From Paralichthys olivaceus (taxonomy: Eukaryota > Chordata > Actinopteri > Pleuronectiformes > Paralichthyidae), in the NCBI RefSeq assembly GCF_024713975.1, contig NC_091110.1:17017501-17081500 (forward strand): a stretch of DNA of 64,000 nucleotides, in the 5' to 3' direction. The stretch's first letter is position 1. Each line of letters begins with the position of its first letter. The notes beneath the pieces were generated by a model. It saw only the letters and a program-made list of their open reading frames with translations. It was not told the DNA's origin and made no database searches. The translations under genes were made by a program, and so were the position numbers. Positions 14,230 to 26,000 of this stretch are shown here, piece after piece.

Positions 14230-14870
14230 TACTGAAGTGATGAGTACAAGTGATTACCCCCCACCACCCTGAGAGATAAGGCCCAAAATATTCTACAAAT
14301 CAAAGAAGTTACTGACACCCAGTCCATAACCTTTATTTATTTATTATATATATTTAAATATATAAATAATATGACACTGTCAAGAGGCCTGAAAAATCAG
14401 GAATCTATCATCTCCTAATCCTTTTACCTACTTTCATTTATATTAAAACATTGATTGGACACGGTGTTTTTGTTTAATCATCAAAACTGTATTTTATCTT
14501 GAATTCATCCATATTTGAATTCAACAAATCAATTTTCTTTTTAACTATTGCGATACATAAATGTGATATTTGGATGATATGTCCTTCTGCAAATCTATAT
14601 ATATAAAGTTATTAAATCAATCTATAAAGTAGGTAAACTGATCTGTTTCTTCGTGTCTTTCTATCAATCGTTGATCTAGTATATTTAGTGTTTATTTGCT
14701 GTATGTATAAAAAAAAATTTCAGTCAACTGACTGATTCACCGACAGTTTGTTGCGCCTGTATATTATTTAAAAAAAGAAGAATTAATAACGACTCATTTG
14801 CAGTTTGTTTTGACTGTAATAAACTATGTATATTTTATCTTCTTTACAACCTCTAAATCTAAAACCAAAC
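14230..14870. other. AT-rich island, no gene
   Basis: Strongly AT-rich sequence with TTTATTTATT and TATATATTTAAATATATA blocks near 14330-14370 and 14595-14640. No open frame of interest. It separates more balanced sequence on either side. Confidence 0.6.
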
Positions 14871-15129
14871 ATTTAGGATGACAGAATCAATCCGGGGGAA
14901 ATGCTCGGAGTTGTGCAGGTACGGCCGGACATTTAGACACTTGACCTTCTGGCCACCTGGCCTCTGTTTTCACAGCGGACACATGGTGTCAGTCTCCAGA
15001 GAGAACACTTCATTACAAACATAGATTGGATTATGTCGTCCACAACAGACAAACCGTGTCCAATCACTGAGCTACAGCTTTGAATGAAGAATATTCACCT
15101 TATGTCTGGACTGGCGGGTCGGGAAGGTT

Positions 15130-15130
<1 letters not shown>

Positions 15131-15187
<57 letters not shown>
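15131..15187. repeat. (CA)n microsatellite
   Basis: Nearly perfect CA repeat of about 28 units, continuing imperfectly to 15199. Frames reading poly-Cys-Val across it are artefacts. Confidence 0.97.
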
Positions 15188-15189
<2 letters not shown>

Positions 15190-15359
15190 CACACACACTC
15201 TGAGATTTGCCCTCCTGGGGACTGGTACACCGAGCTGACGGGGGAACATGGGGGCATAAAAAGAAGCGAGGGGGGGAGTTAGAAAGAAAGAGAAATGTCT
15301 TTTAAATGACATCCCCATTGTGAGCCGGAGCAGGACGATGGCACTTTGCAAAACTGCTA

Positions 15360-15560
15360 ACAATGAGCACAGGAGAAATCCCTTATCCTACAGGGGCCCG
15401 GCAGCATGCTCGCCATTACCATAGTCATTTAAATACAGTAATCTCATTTTCTGCCTCAGCCGAGAGGGCATGCTAAATTTCCCTGTGTGAGGGGGGGAGG
15501 GAGGGGTGAGCATGACGTCCAGGGCATGCAGGATTAGTGACTTCTCCTAATCTGTGTCTG
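15360..15560. promoter_or_regulatory. Candidate conserved non-coding element
   Basis: Complex, non-repetitive patch following the CA repeat, with ATTTAAATAC and CATGCTAAATTT motifs and no open frame of interest. The call rests only on sequence texture; conservation was not tested. Confidence 0.2.
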
Positions 15561-15824
15561 CAAAAAGCTCCACACTGTGGTCTTATTTTCACAGTTGTGG
15601 CCCTCGAACATTTTGTAATGGTCACGTTGTGTCCAGAGAATGAATTCCTAACGCAGCTTCATCAATAAAAAAATGTCCCATGTGTCAGTTGACAAATCAA
15701 TCAAACATATATTTGTACGTCTGGAAGAAATTCAAGGGAGTGAAATTATTACTCAAACAGTTGGGATGATAAATGGCTAAATTGTTGGGGGGGGTATTTC
15801 AACCTGGGGTTCTCCTTTTGTGTT

Positions 15825-15825
15825 C

Positions 15826-15856
<31 letters not shown>
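15825..15856. repeat. (GTT)n trinucleotide repeat
   Basis: About ten GTT units in non-coding DNA. Confidence 0.95.
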
Positions 15857-16049
15857 GGTCCCAGATCTTACATGGTTTGAACAACTTTATCCTGAATGAT
15901 AGAAACAATGGACCGACCTTTAAAAACAAGACCCAAGTGGGAGTTATCACTTAAAACAAGTAATAACAGCATCCAATGAAGTGCAGGTAACTTTCTATTC
16001 ACTGTAAATATAAACGAAGGCTGCAACTTAACAGGTGTTTACATCATCA

Positions 16050-16260
16050 GTTTGTATTTTAAAAAATCATCAGTTAATCGTTCTATTAAACTGTGAAACG
16101 CCTTTTATTACGTTCCTCATCCAACCAACGGTCCAAAACCCAATGATCAGTTTAAAGGTAAAACAGAAAAGAAAAGAAAATTTAGAAACTTGAACCAGAG
16201 TCTGTCTGTTGTCGATTAAAGGGCAACTTTATAAATTCATTATTGAACTTCCATAGAGTT
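16050..16260 (+). repeat. Diverged dispersed repeat, copy A
   Basis: This stretch resembles the segment at 20190-20430. Both contain a GGTCCA/GTCCA-AAACC-AA-GAT block, later a TAGAAACT-GAA-CAGAG block, and ATTAATCG-like ends, in the same order. I recognise the pattern from dispersed repeats in percomorph genomes but cannot name the family. The copy is old and degraded, with no coding potential. Confidence 0.5.
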
Positions 16261-16737
16261 GCGATCACATGGTGAACGGATGTAAGGATGGAAAAGTATT
16301 TTTTAAAGGCTTGTTCGCTCAATTCCCGTAACACAACCAACAGTGTATTTCATTATAAAATCATTTCCTGCTAAGTGAAAAAGCCCCGACTTGATAATAT
16401 AGGCTTTGATGTCATACATTTAAAGTCTTAAATCATAAACCCACACAATCCTGACGACATTATCTGGGGTTGTTATTTCAGATTTGTGTTTTCAGAGGAT
16501 GCTTAACGTAAAGTGATTGTTGTTGCTGCGTCGCTTTATGGATCTGACAATCAGTTCAGCACTTTGAGCACAAAGTTTATTCTGCTGGATGAGAGTGAAG
16601 TTGACTTCTAGAAGTTTATGTTTAAGAGAACTCAACTTTTAGGACAAAAACGACTTGGTGAGGGAGGAAATTCTTTTTTAAATTGCAGGTGTCTATATGC
16701 ATGAGCAAGAGTGTGTGTTTCATAATGGAAGGAGAAG

Positions 16738-16763
16738 AGTGTGTGTGTGTGTGTGTGTGTGTG
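16738..16763. repeat. (GT)n microsatellite
   Basis: Thirteen GT units in non-coding DNA. Confidence 0.95.
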
Positions 16764-16996
16764 GGCGTTGGTCGGCCGCTGCAGCAGCTTTAGGGAATCA
16801 TATCAGATTGAACAACAAAAGAGGAGCGAGGGAGAAAAAGCTGTTTCCACACAAGCTGTTTTCATTCTTCTCCGCTTCCGGTCCAGTGGAACAGTTGATG
16901 AAGTTTAAATGAAGCAGAATTAGGAGATCAAGCAGACACGGGAGCTGGTGTCGATGGTATAACCCCCCCCACCTCAAACACTCACACAAACATGCA

Positions 16997-17010
16997 CCCC
17001 CCCCCCCCCC
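16997..17010. repeat. Poly-C tract
   Basis: Fourteen consecutive C residues, one of many C/G homopolymers in the window. Confidence 0.95.
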
Positions 17011-17094
17011 GTACCCTGGAGAATGGAACCAGGGGCAGCTGCCCTGGATGAAATCGAGAGAAAGGGAACCGTGGAGAAAAGGAGAGAAAAAGGC

Positions 17095-17121
17095 AGGAGG
17101 AGGAGGAGGAGGAGGAGGAGG
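17095..17121. repeat. (AGG)n trinucleotide repeat
   Basis: Nine AGG units. Poly-Leu/Ser frames on the minus strand here are repeat artefacts. Confidence 0.95.
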
Positions 17122-17129
17122 GGAGCTGA

Positions 17130-19100
17130 GAGAGATAAGGGGATGAAGTATCTCCTAAATGTGATAATCTCCAATCACCTCTAACATCAATTCTGTCAAG
17201 GCCTGGGTTAATGAGCTCACAGCCGATCAAGCGTTATGCACCGCCACCCCCTGACACTCTCCCTCTCGCCCCCTCGCAGTTGCTCTCATCATCATTGTTG
17301 TTCTTTTGATTTAATCCCTCTTACTTCAGCTGATTTGAGCAAGAGGGGAAAGAGGGATGCAGGGGAAGGGAAAAGCCTATTACCCAAGCTCCTCTGCTCT
17401 CAACTATCTAAATGCTAACGATGTGAGGGGGTGAGAGCGGCGAGGAGGGTGTAGGAAAATGACGGCGCGGGAGGAAGACATGGAGGGGAAATGGAAAAAG
17501 GGAGCGCGGGCCACGTCGGCTGCAGGGGAGGACGCGCCGCAGCAGAGGGGGGCTAATCTGCTGTTGCTCGGGGTCTCCAGGAGCAGTTTGGTTATTTTGA
17601 AAGCAGGTTAGCTGAAGAGAAAGCCCAGCGTCCTGTGTGCTGACCTTCCGTCCCTGGGGTCAAAGCACCTGATCCAGCTTCTTTACTTCCTCTTGAGCAG
17701 TTTTGACACCAACATCACCATCTCACACGTTTTCACTTTTCTATTGATTACAGCAGGGAGGGGAGGGCGTCCAGCCGCTGCACAGATTTCTAGAGTTATA
17801 GATCTGATTCTCTTTGGCTGGTGTAGTTGGTTGGAAGCGACTGGGGTAAAAGCTTCGGGTCACCTTGAACTGAGAGTAATGTCTGTTTCGATCTGGTTCT
17901 CCGCAGCGCTCCGTCGGACCGCAGGCACTTTCACATCGCTGCATTATGAGTTTTTGCTCCTTCGCTCTGCCTCCTGAACAATTGTTTTCTTAGTTAGGCT
18001 TCTTGATACAGTACCCAGAGGCCCTAAAAACAACTGAGTAAATATTTGGCAATTGCTCGAGCTGAAATGATGATTATAAGCCAGGGTTTGGCACAACCAC
18101 AGGATGCAGTGTTTGTGCCACCGCAACGCAAACCCACCGAGCTTTAATGGAACTACAAATTCTCCAAAGAGAACACCGGTGTTTCCCTTGTTTAATTTCC
18201 CTCTTTGTGAACTTTGCAATCACTCAGCGGTAGGTACGTGAGGCACCTGCGTGTCACAAATTAATTGCCTTGCAAGTTCGCGCAGCGGCTCGGCTAATTT
18301 ACATGGTGGTATGACGGCGTGGAAACACGATGCGAGGTGCCACTCTTTCAGCTGTAACAATCATTTTGATTTGTTTTCTCCGCCTGGCACTTCGGCATTT
18401 CACTTCACCTCAAGAACAATGGGGAGGAATTTGCTGGAAACACACGCACACGTTCGTGCAAGCTCACTCACATCTGCCTGAGAGGCACAGTTACTTATTC
18501 TGTGCATAACAACTCCACCCCTCAGATTCTCCCCTTTCAAGAATCCCATTTGATTTGATATCGGCCAATGAAATAGTGCAGGGTGAGAGGCAAGTGAACA
18601 ATCAATCTTTGTAATGTGATCCATGGATTGAGCGTAGTGAGCAAATGTTTGCACAGGCAGTCATCCAAACCCGCAGTCAAACGAATTCTGCAGAAAAAGG
18701 AATCTATCCAGGGCAGGCCTCTCTCTTTATCTCTCTCCTGCCCGACAGCAGCAGGTTATCAAGCACATTATATTCCAGCGCTCTGTGCATTTTTCATATA
18801 GGCTCGCCTTTTATGTTTTATGTACGCCAGCTCAGGGGAGAACAGCTGTGTGGGCGCCGCATCCTCTGTAAGTTTAGAGGGAGAGAGAGAGAACTCATTT
18901 CAGCAGGAGAAGTGGAGCAGAATGCCAAACGCAGCGAGCGCGGTACCTGCGAACAAACACGAGCTGCAGACCAAGGCCTGCCTCAGCTATTACATTACCA
19001 TAATACACGGAAACAACACCTCGCATGCTGTTACTGCAGTAATTTGAAAACAGATTGACGGGATTTACAAGTTCTCAGCTTATCTTCACTCTGACCTCTG
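17130..19100. other. Gene-free unique DNA; candidate regulatory sequence
   Basis: No exon recognised. Sequence at about 17145-17235 is dense and non-repetitive, with GATAATCTCCAATCA and GGGTTAATGAGCTC motifs suggestive of homeodomain binding. The block at 17440-17600 is GC-rich with several CpGs. There is no direct evidence of function. Confidence 0.25.
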
Positions 19101-22100
19101 TGACCTCTGTCTTCACCGTCAACTTTTCGGAGTGAAATTCGTACGTCGGAGGCTTATTCACGGACTTTTCCAGGATAATCTGGTGTTATATACAGTACAA
19201 TCATGGAAATGTTTCTTTTTTTGTGTGTGTTGCATTTGATTCTGTGGGAATGTAGCCGGCCTGGAAACAGAAAAGAGGAATATAGAAGTGTGATTTTATA
19301 ATTGACCCGACTTGCTCTTTCATGCAGAGTTGATAAATCCCCACAGGATTCTTTTCTGACTGTAGTCAGGTCTGTTAGAATAGAACTCGCTGCTGCCAGA
19401 TCTCATTGGATGAAATACCACAGTGGTAATAGAACAGCAGCTCTAGGTTACACTGTAGATTAGTTTATGTGCTGCTGGGTTCCTGAAAGAATAAAGGAAT
19501 CAATAAAAAACAAATAAGGTAAATAACTACATGGAAAGTAATATAGCATGGTATATTTTTCACAAGCCCCAAGAACGGTATGTTTAAATGACCTATAACT
19601 TTATAATATGGACATTTATATAGAAAACAAAATGAGGGACATCTAATGCTTCTCATTGGTTTATTTTTTAAATCTTTCATTGATTGAATAAAAGTTTTTT
19701 AGTGACAGAACATTGGGTCAAAACACAAAAACCAGCAGTTTAATCTCATATCCTCCATCCGGTTGGACAGGGGTGATTTAAAGTGACGCTCGGTCGTGAT
19801 TTAGACGCATTTCTGTGCTGTTTGACATCTCTACAGAAAAACCTCCAACGTGTCCCCCTCAGAGACCCTCACTTCCCACAGAGCGAGCTCCTCTGCTGGA
19901 GGCGCGAGGTGAGATCTCTCTGTTCAGAGGGACATGCTGCCACCCAGTGTCACAGGCTGTGAGGCAGGAAACACTGTCTGACCATTTCTCAGTCAGGCTA
20001 TTTTATTCTTCTATGATTAAATCATACAGTCTAATTTTACACTAATATATATATTTAACACCAGACAGGATATCAGTAGGTCGTAATAAACAAATACTAT
20101 GGTTATCATGATTATTGTTAGTTAGTGTGACGTGGTTATTTTCATTATTTTTTTATATTTGTCAGCATCTGGGCTGTAATTAATTATAATTTTCATTATA
20201 CATCTTTTTGATTAATCGATCAGTTTTTTGGTCCAGAAAATGTCCGAAAATGTCGCTCTGTGTTTCCAAAGTCCCAAGATGGCCTCCTCAAATGTCCTGT
20301 TTTGTCCACAAACCAAAGATGTTCACATGTTCATGTAATTAGAAACTGAAATCAGAGAATCTTTACTTTCTTTCATTTAAAGAAATCACTCATACTGATT
20401 AACTGATTATTTGTCGACCTGTATGGAAAATTCTAAAAATGTGTTATTATATTATTATTTATGACCAAAGATTTTCAAGATTACTCACGACCTTGTGTGA
20501 TAGATGTAATATACATTTATTTACAAAACATGATGCACTAAGCTGAGTTAGTGTGCTGACTCTCTGTTAAGCTCATTGATGAACTCAGATTTTGTCGATG
20601 AGACACAAACGACAAATGACACGAGTGTCACAGAGGAGAGCAGTGACTCAGGACATTTGATCAGTAAAATGTCCGTCACCTTCAGCTGGTTTCAACCCAA
20701 ACCTGTGAGGCTGCAGTGAGTCAGTGTCTCCTGAGAGGCCTGACACACTCAGTATCAAACTTCTATCTGTGGTCAGGATTTCCTCTCGATGCATTTTGAC
20801 CGAAAAAATCCTGTTTCACACATTTTTGTGCTCTGTTTAATTAAATCCCCGCTTCTGTTTCAGTAGACATGTTTAGTAACACCAGATCTTTTCAGTTCAC
20901 ACGTTGTCTTTTGGTTGCAACTCACTGGAACCACCTCAATGACCCCTAGTGGCCAATGATCGAGCTCCTGCAGTACAATCAACATACATGACTCTTACAG
21001 TCCACTCTGACGTCACATTACACATTTATCACACATCACATTTCATGCTAACTGTGTATTTCTGGGTTAACACCACAGACATTTTCACTTGGTTGTTGTT
21101 CTTTGATCAGATCATTCTCCTGAAGCTTCTCTGTTTTCAACCAGAAGTCCTGAGAACACAAGAAACATCTTTGTTGCATAACTGCTTTAGATGCATTGCA
21201 GTAAAACCTATAATTTGCTCTGTATATATCATGAATTCTTTGAGTTTATGTGTCCCCAGCATGTGGACCTGAAGCCTTGTAAGAACTTGTGTTACTTTGT
21301 ACTGTGACACAGCGTCTGTACATGTTCAGAGATCTGAGGTGGCAGCACAGACTACAGTGTTTGGCTCTTAATTGATTCTTTTGTTCGCCTCAATCCCCAT
21401 CAGCACGAGACTGAGCCTCCATTATTGGCCACGAAAAGGAGGAGGGATGGAGAGAACGGACAGACGGAGCATGAAGAGAGATAGTTAGGGATGGGGAGAG
21501 ATAACGAGGAGGGCAAAGTACCCTGTAGGCTTAGCAAAAAGGGTGGATAATAGGGAGCGAGTGTGACCGCAGATACAGTATCCCATCAAGTGAGAGTGGA
21601 AAAACAGGGGGAAGGATTGGAAATGAGCGAATCATATGCTGTAACTTATCCTCTCAGTTCAACAAAGACCAGAGATGCTTTGTTTTTTTAGATGCACAGA
21701 GGACAAACTCCAGGTAACTGCAGGGAGATGAAGGACGGGGGAGGGGGGGGGGGGTTTCATGCTTGAGAGGGTCTTTGCTGCACCTTAAGTGGCCACACTG
21801 GCCAGCAGTCCTGTACACTGGTCCCAGCTTGGTGCTTTGTCAATGTGCTGTGACTAATCCAGGAGGGGTCCTGCATTTTCTCTCACCCTAATTAAAAGAG
21901 GATTAGATGCGATGGAGCTCTGGGCCACTCCGACATGCATACTCCACCGTCCCTTTGCTTTCCCAGGATAATCTCACTTACTGGAATCGCCTGGATTTTC
22001 TGAACATGCCACCTGAACTCGAAATACAGCTCGCTCACTGAAATGATTGGAGCTGAGACTGAAGGGGTAAACGGTCGTAGTTCTCCAACTGGTGTCTCTG

Positions 22101-22780
22101 CCACAAAGGTTCCTTTCCATCCCAGAACAAATAATCTTGCTCACAAATGCTATAACATGAGTGGTTTGCAGTAGCTTCAGATTTATAGACAAAATTACAA
22201 CATGGAGTTAATTTGGGATGTTATTACTGGGAGAATGTGCTGTCTGTCAGCTGTTAACTAATCCTGCACTGTGGTTTATAAATAGCCAGCTGAGATTAGC
22301 TAGTTTGAAGTGCTGGCTAATTTAGCTGCCAGCTGACACAGAGATGGGCCGTGCTTTATTCCCTCTGCACCGCTGGTATCTCTGAGGCCTGTGGGGGGGG
22401 GCTCCTGTGAGCGTGGGGACACAATTTATTTTTACCATTATTGTTGCTGAACTTCTTCGTTGGGTATGTCCCATTTGAAATTGGATTTAAAATGTAGCCC
22501 CACATGCATCTTGTGATCAGATGTGTCGGGCATGATCAAGTCTGTGTCCGATCTAAGTGCATTCACACGTGCACCACACACACAAACCACACTTCAATAC
22601 CAGGTGTGTTCCGGGGGCCTCTGTTGCTTGAAAACAGAAGGACACATTTGAAGAAGCCTTGTTTGAGACCCAGCTGACAAATGAATCCCTGAGAAGAGGC
22701 CTAGAATATTGTTTATGATGCCTAAAGGTTGTTTTCATTTGTTCTAAATATAGAGAAAAGATTTATTTGAAAACAGGCCT
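19100..22780. other. Intergenic DNA upstream of stom, no gene recognised
   Basis: Mostly AT-leaning unique sequence plus one dispersed repeat (20190-20430) and a G-rich tract at about 21737-21754. Frames are short and have no recognisable domains. Confidence 0.5.
20190..20430 (+). repeat. Diverged dispersed repeat, copy B
   Basis: Begins with GATTAATCGATCAGTTTTTT followed by GGTCCAGAAAATG, then a CCCAAGATGG block, GTCCACAAACCAAAGATG and TAGAAACTGAAATCAGAG, ending near an AACTGATTA motif. This block order is typical of a common fish non-coding dispersed repeat and is shared with the fragment at 16050-16260. The family name is unknown to me. Confidence 0.55.
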
Positions 22781-22926
22781 GTAAAGGGATAGTTCACTGG
22801 GATGTGGCTGCAACAGTTTATTATTTATTATATTTCTGTATTTCTGCTTACCTCTGAAACTCCTCCAGTGTTTTTGTGTTTTGTGAGAGAATTTATTTTT
22901 TTGGGGGGGTGAACTGTCTCTTTAAG
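22781..22926. mobile_element. MITE-like element with short terminal inverted repeats
   Basis: The left end reads GTAAAGGGATAGTTCACTGG and the right end, read on the minus strand, CTTAAAGAGACAGTTCACCC. The ends match over most of about 20 bp in inverted orientation, around an AT-rich, non-coding core of about 105 bp. AAAGGGATAGTTCAC is a well-known terminal motif of non-autonomous DNA transposons in fish. There is no transposase. It ends about 150 bp upstream of the stom start codon, so it may supply or disrupt promoter sequence. Confidence 0.6.
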
Positions 22927-22929
22927 AAT

Positions 22930-23082
22930 CAACAGGCTGAACCACGCCCACTTCTACAAACCCGGGAACCAGTAACCTGCGAGTCAAAGCTCAGGGAGAC
23001 AGAGACACGGGCACCTCAGGACACACACCGGAGACACACACAAACACACACCGGAGACACACACACAGGTTGTTTTTTTTTA
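22930..23082 (+). promoter_or_regulatory. stom proximal promoter and 5' UTR
   Basis: Lies between the MITE-like element and the stom start codon. It contains CCACGCCCA at 22942-22950, which fits the CACCC-type KLF/Sp consensus; this is suggestive because mammalian stomatin is abundant in red cells. A short tandem duplication built on ACACACCGGAGACACACACA spans about 23022-23068. There is no TATA box at an obvious distance, and the transcription start is not determinable. Confidence 0.4.
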
Positions 23083-26000
23083 ATGGACGCCGACGGCGAA
23101 GAGGTCACCATGAAGGAACCCAGAGGAAGAGACCGTCAGTCGGGTAAGGCCTGACTCTTTTCTGGGGGTCAGTCCCCCTCCCCCTCCACCACAGACCCAG
23201 ACTGTGTCTCCAGCCTCCTGCTGTGAAAACCTCAAGCTAAGTGCTAGCAGCAGTGTTAGCTCACTCCGGCTAAACTACCGCTAATTGGCCTGCTCCGCTC
23301 GCATGCTAATGCTAGCGGGCGTAACGATTGTTGACGGTGGGTTTATTAGTGCGACACGAGTAAAAAATCACAGCCCGGATGAAGCCGATTGCTTTTTTAA
23401 AAAAAACCAGAGTTAGCGAAACCCAACCTGTTTTAAACCATTGTTCCTCTGAGGGTTAGATGGTTGTTTATTTATACATTTATCCACGGAGGCTTGTTTC
23501 GTAGTTAAAATTGTGTTAACTGAGAGCCAGCTCAGTATAGTCTGTGTCGAACTAGCTTAGACTAGTTAGCATTTTCTTTTAGTCACACAGTGGAGGAATC
23601 ACTGTTGCTCAGTGCGAACCAGTATCGATTATTGAACCTCTGTGTTTAAAGGGATGTCCGGGAAATGTCCTCCTCACGCAGCCTCTCCCTCTCAGCTAGT
23701 CTCTAATAGCTCTCTGCTACAACTAGTGTATTCTTCTGCGACATGTAGAGACACCACCTGCTTCATCCAGCGGCTGCCCTCATAATAATCATAGTAATAA
23801 TAATAATAAGAAGAAGGAGAAGTCGGTAATAATGGCTTGAGCTCTGGATCGACAATTGTTTGCTGTTCATTGTTTTCACATTTCCCACCACAGGGAATAA
23901 CAACACACCAGTAATGGCGACTGTGCTTAAAGACGTTGATTGCACACATGTAACATTGCTTGAAGTTTTGACATGTGAACTTTGTGTGTAGGTCCAGGCA
24001 GGCATCAAATACTCGATGGTCAAGGTACGAATCTCAAGCCGCTGCCTGGTTGCATGTCATGTTTCAGATAATGGTGCAAACAGAGGATGTGACTGACCTC
24101 AGTGTTTTTTTTTAATCCTAACAGCAGTGGGTGTGGCACGTGGATGGAGATGACTTTAAATGTGACTAATCTTTTACATTTGGGGTTTAACGGTACACAA
24201 ACATCGCGGTACGGTTTGGTGTGGTCTTCGGTACTGCGATTTACAAGAGATACAACGTTAACTTGATTCAACACTAGTTTACCGAACAGACAATGCCATC
24301 TTTCTTAGTGTCACTCTTGCTACTGGCTGCAAATAAAGTACATTTACAAGAAATCAAAACATTGATTACTTTTGCCATTTCATTCAATTTGTTTTTAGAT
24401 TGAGAACACCAGACCCAGTTGGGCTGGTCTCAGAGAAACATTTTTAAATAACATTCAGGTCAGGTTCGGGTTGGGTCGTGTTTGGCTGGGCTATCTACCT
24501 GATTTTATTAAACTGCATGTACCTCTAATTGTGGAAAACATCAGGGTCAGGCAGAGCTAGTTCTCTCTCAGGCTCATTCTGGGTTGAACAGAAGCTCATA
24601 CAACACACTATTTGTTAGTGTGTTGTCCCTGGTCTGAATTGTTGGCAAGAAGCAGCTTAAATTTCAAATTTAATTCCTCACACTCAAAAAGTTCTGCAGA
24701 TGCAGTGGCTTCATTTTTTCAGACCACATGTGTGCCCTACCGAAGGCCCCACCCCCAAATCTTTGCCCTTCAGATACTGTTACACCCTTAATATACTTTT
24801 TTCAAGGTGTGGGTTTTCAGAGATGGATGAAAGCTGCACTGATGCATGACAGAATCAGAGCGTATAGATGGTTTAACAACATTTCTGAAAGAATTTACCA
24901 CCATTTTGAAGTGTGTTAAATGCTGTTTGTTGTTTTATTCTTAATCTGTTTTGATTTATTTTTTCTTAGTGTTAATGTGCATCAGGTGAATTCATGTGTT
25001 TACCTTTTTTTCTTCCAGCTTTGGAGAATCCAGAAACTGACATTGGCTTGTGTGGCTGGCTGTTGGTGGGGTTCTCCCTGCTGCTCATGCTGGTTACCTT
25101 TCCCATCTCCATATGGATGTGCATTAAGGTCAGCCGCTTATCAAGTTCACTGTTTATTTTCCACTGTGCGAGCCAAGCTGGCTGGGTATAGTGGAGGGTA
25201 AATTACTGTGGATGGCTCAGTCTGTTTATTCAGTGTTTTGGAAACTCTGGAGTTTGTGCTGCAGACTCATCCCCTTTATTATGTGTATTTATTTAACTGC
25301 CTTTAGAAGCTGTTGACCTGTTGTTGTGCTTTTACTTAATTAAAAGTTACCCTAAGTAAGCAAGGTAATTGCTCTTGGAAGACAAAGGGAACATATAAGC
25401 CATTTGTGTGGTTTTTGCTCTGTACACAGATTGTGAAGGAGTATGAGCGAGCCATTATCTTTCGCCTGGGGCGCATTTTGCGAGGAGGAGCCAAAGGACC
25501 AGGTCAGAGACCATTGTTTGTTTTTCACCTGTATATAATTTTTCCCAACATCCAATTCACCAGTTATTTTCATAATTTATGATATTATTTTTATGTGATG
25601 TTGTTTCAATATCCTTTCAGCTGCTGTTTAGACCCAAACTAAAATACATTTCTCGAGCTAAAGTATCAAGGAGCTTAGAAACACAAACAGATGATCATCG
25701 TTACGTGACCATGTCCCTGACAAGATGATCAGCCTGGGGAAGATGGGAGTGAATATAACCTTATGTGTGGTGGGTCAGTTTTAGTCCTAAGCCCCTTCTC
25801 TTCTACTAAGAACTGCTTCGCTGTCGTGGTGCAGTCGGGTCTGTGACTCTTGGGCGTTGTCCCTCTGCTGGAAGCTGTAGTGAAAAGTCACATGACCAGC
25901 TCTTCAGCCGACCTCACTGGTCTGGTCCTTCGTCTTTAATGTGTTTCGACTTCTGATTGATGACTCCTGCTGCAGTCGGCCCTGTGACGTAGGTTGCTAT

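Larger units (their letters stand above)
23144..25018 (+). other. stom intron 1
   Basis: Holds the TAGC cluster, an (ATA/AGA)n repeat near 23790-23822 and a repeat fragment near 24178-24262. No extra exon seen. Confidence 0.8.

Noticed and set aside
1..22800. dab2ip exons expected from human gene order
   Set aside because: No minus-strand frame resembled the PH, C2, RasGAP or coiled-coil parts of DAB2IP.
22876..23082. Open frame upstream of and in frame with the stom start, reaching into the MITE-like element
   Set aside because: It begins with GTG, and no in-frame ATG precedes 23083, so no N-terminal extension is expected.
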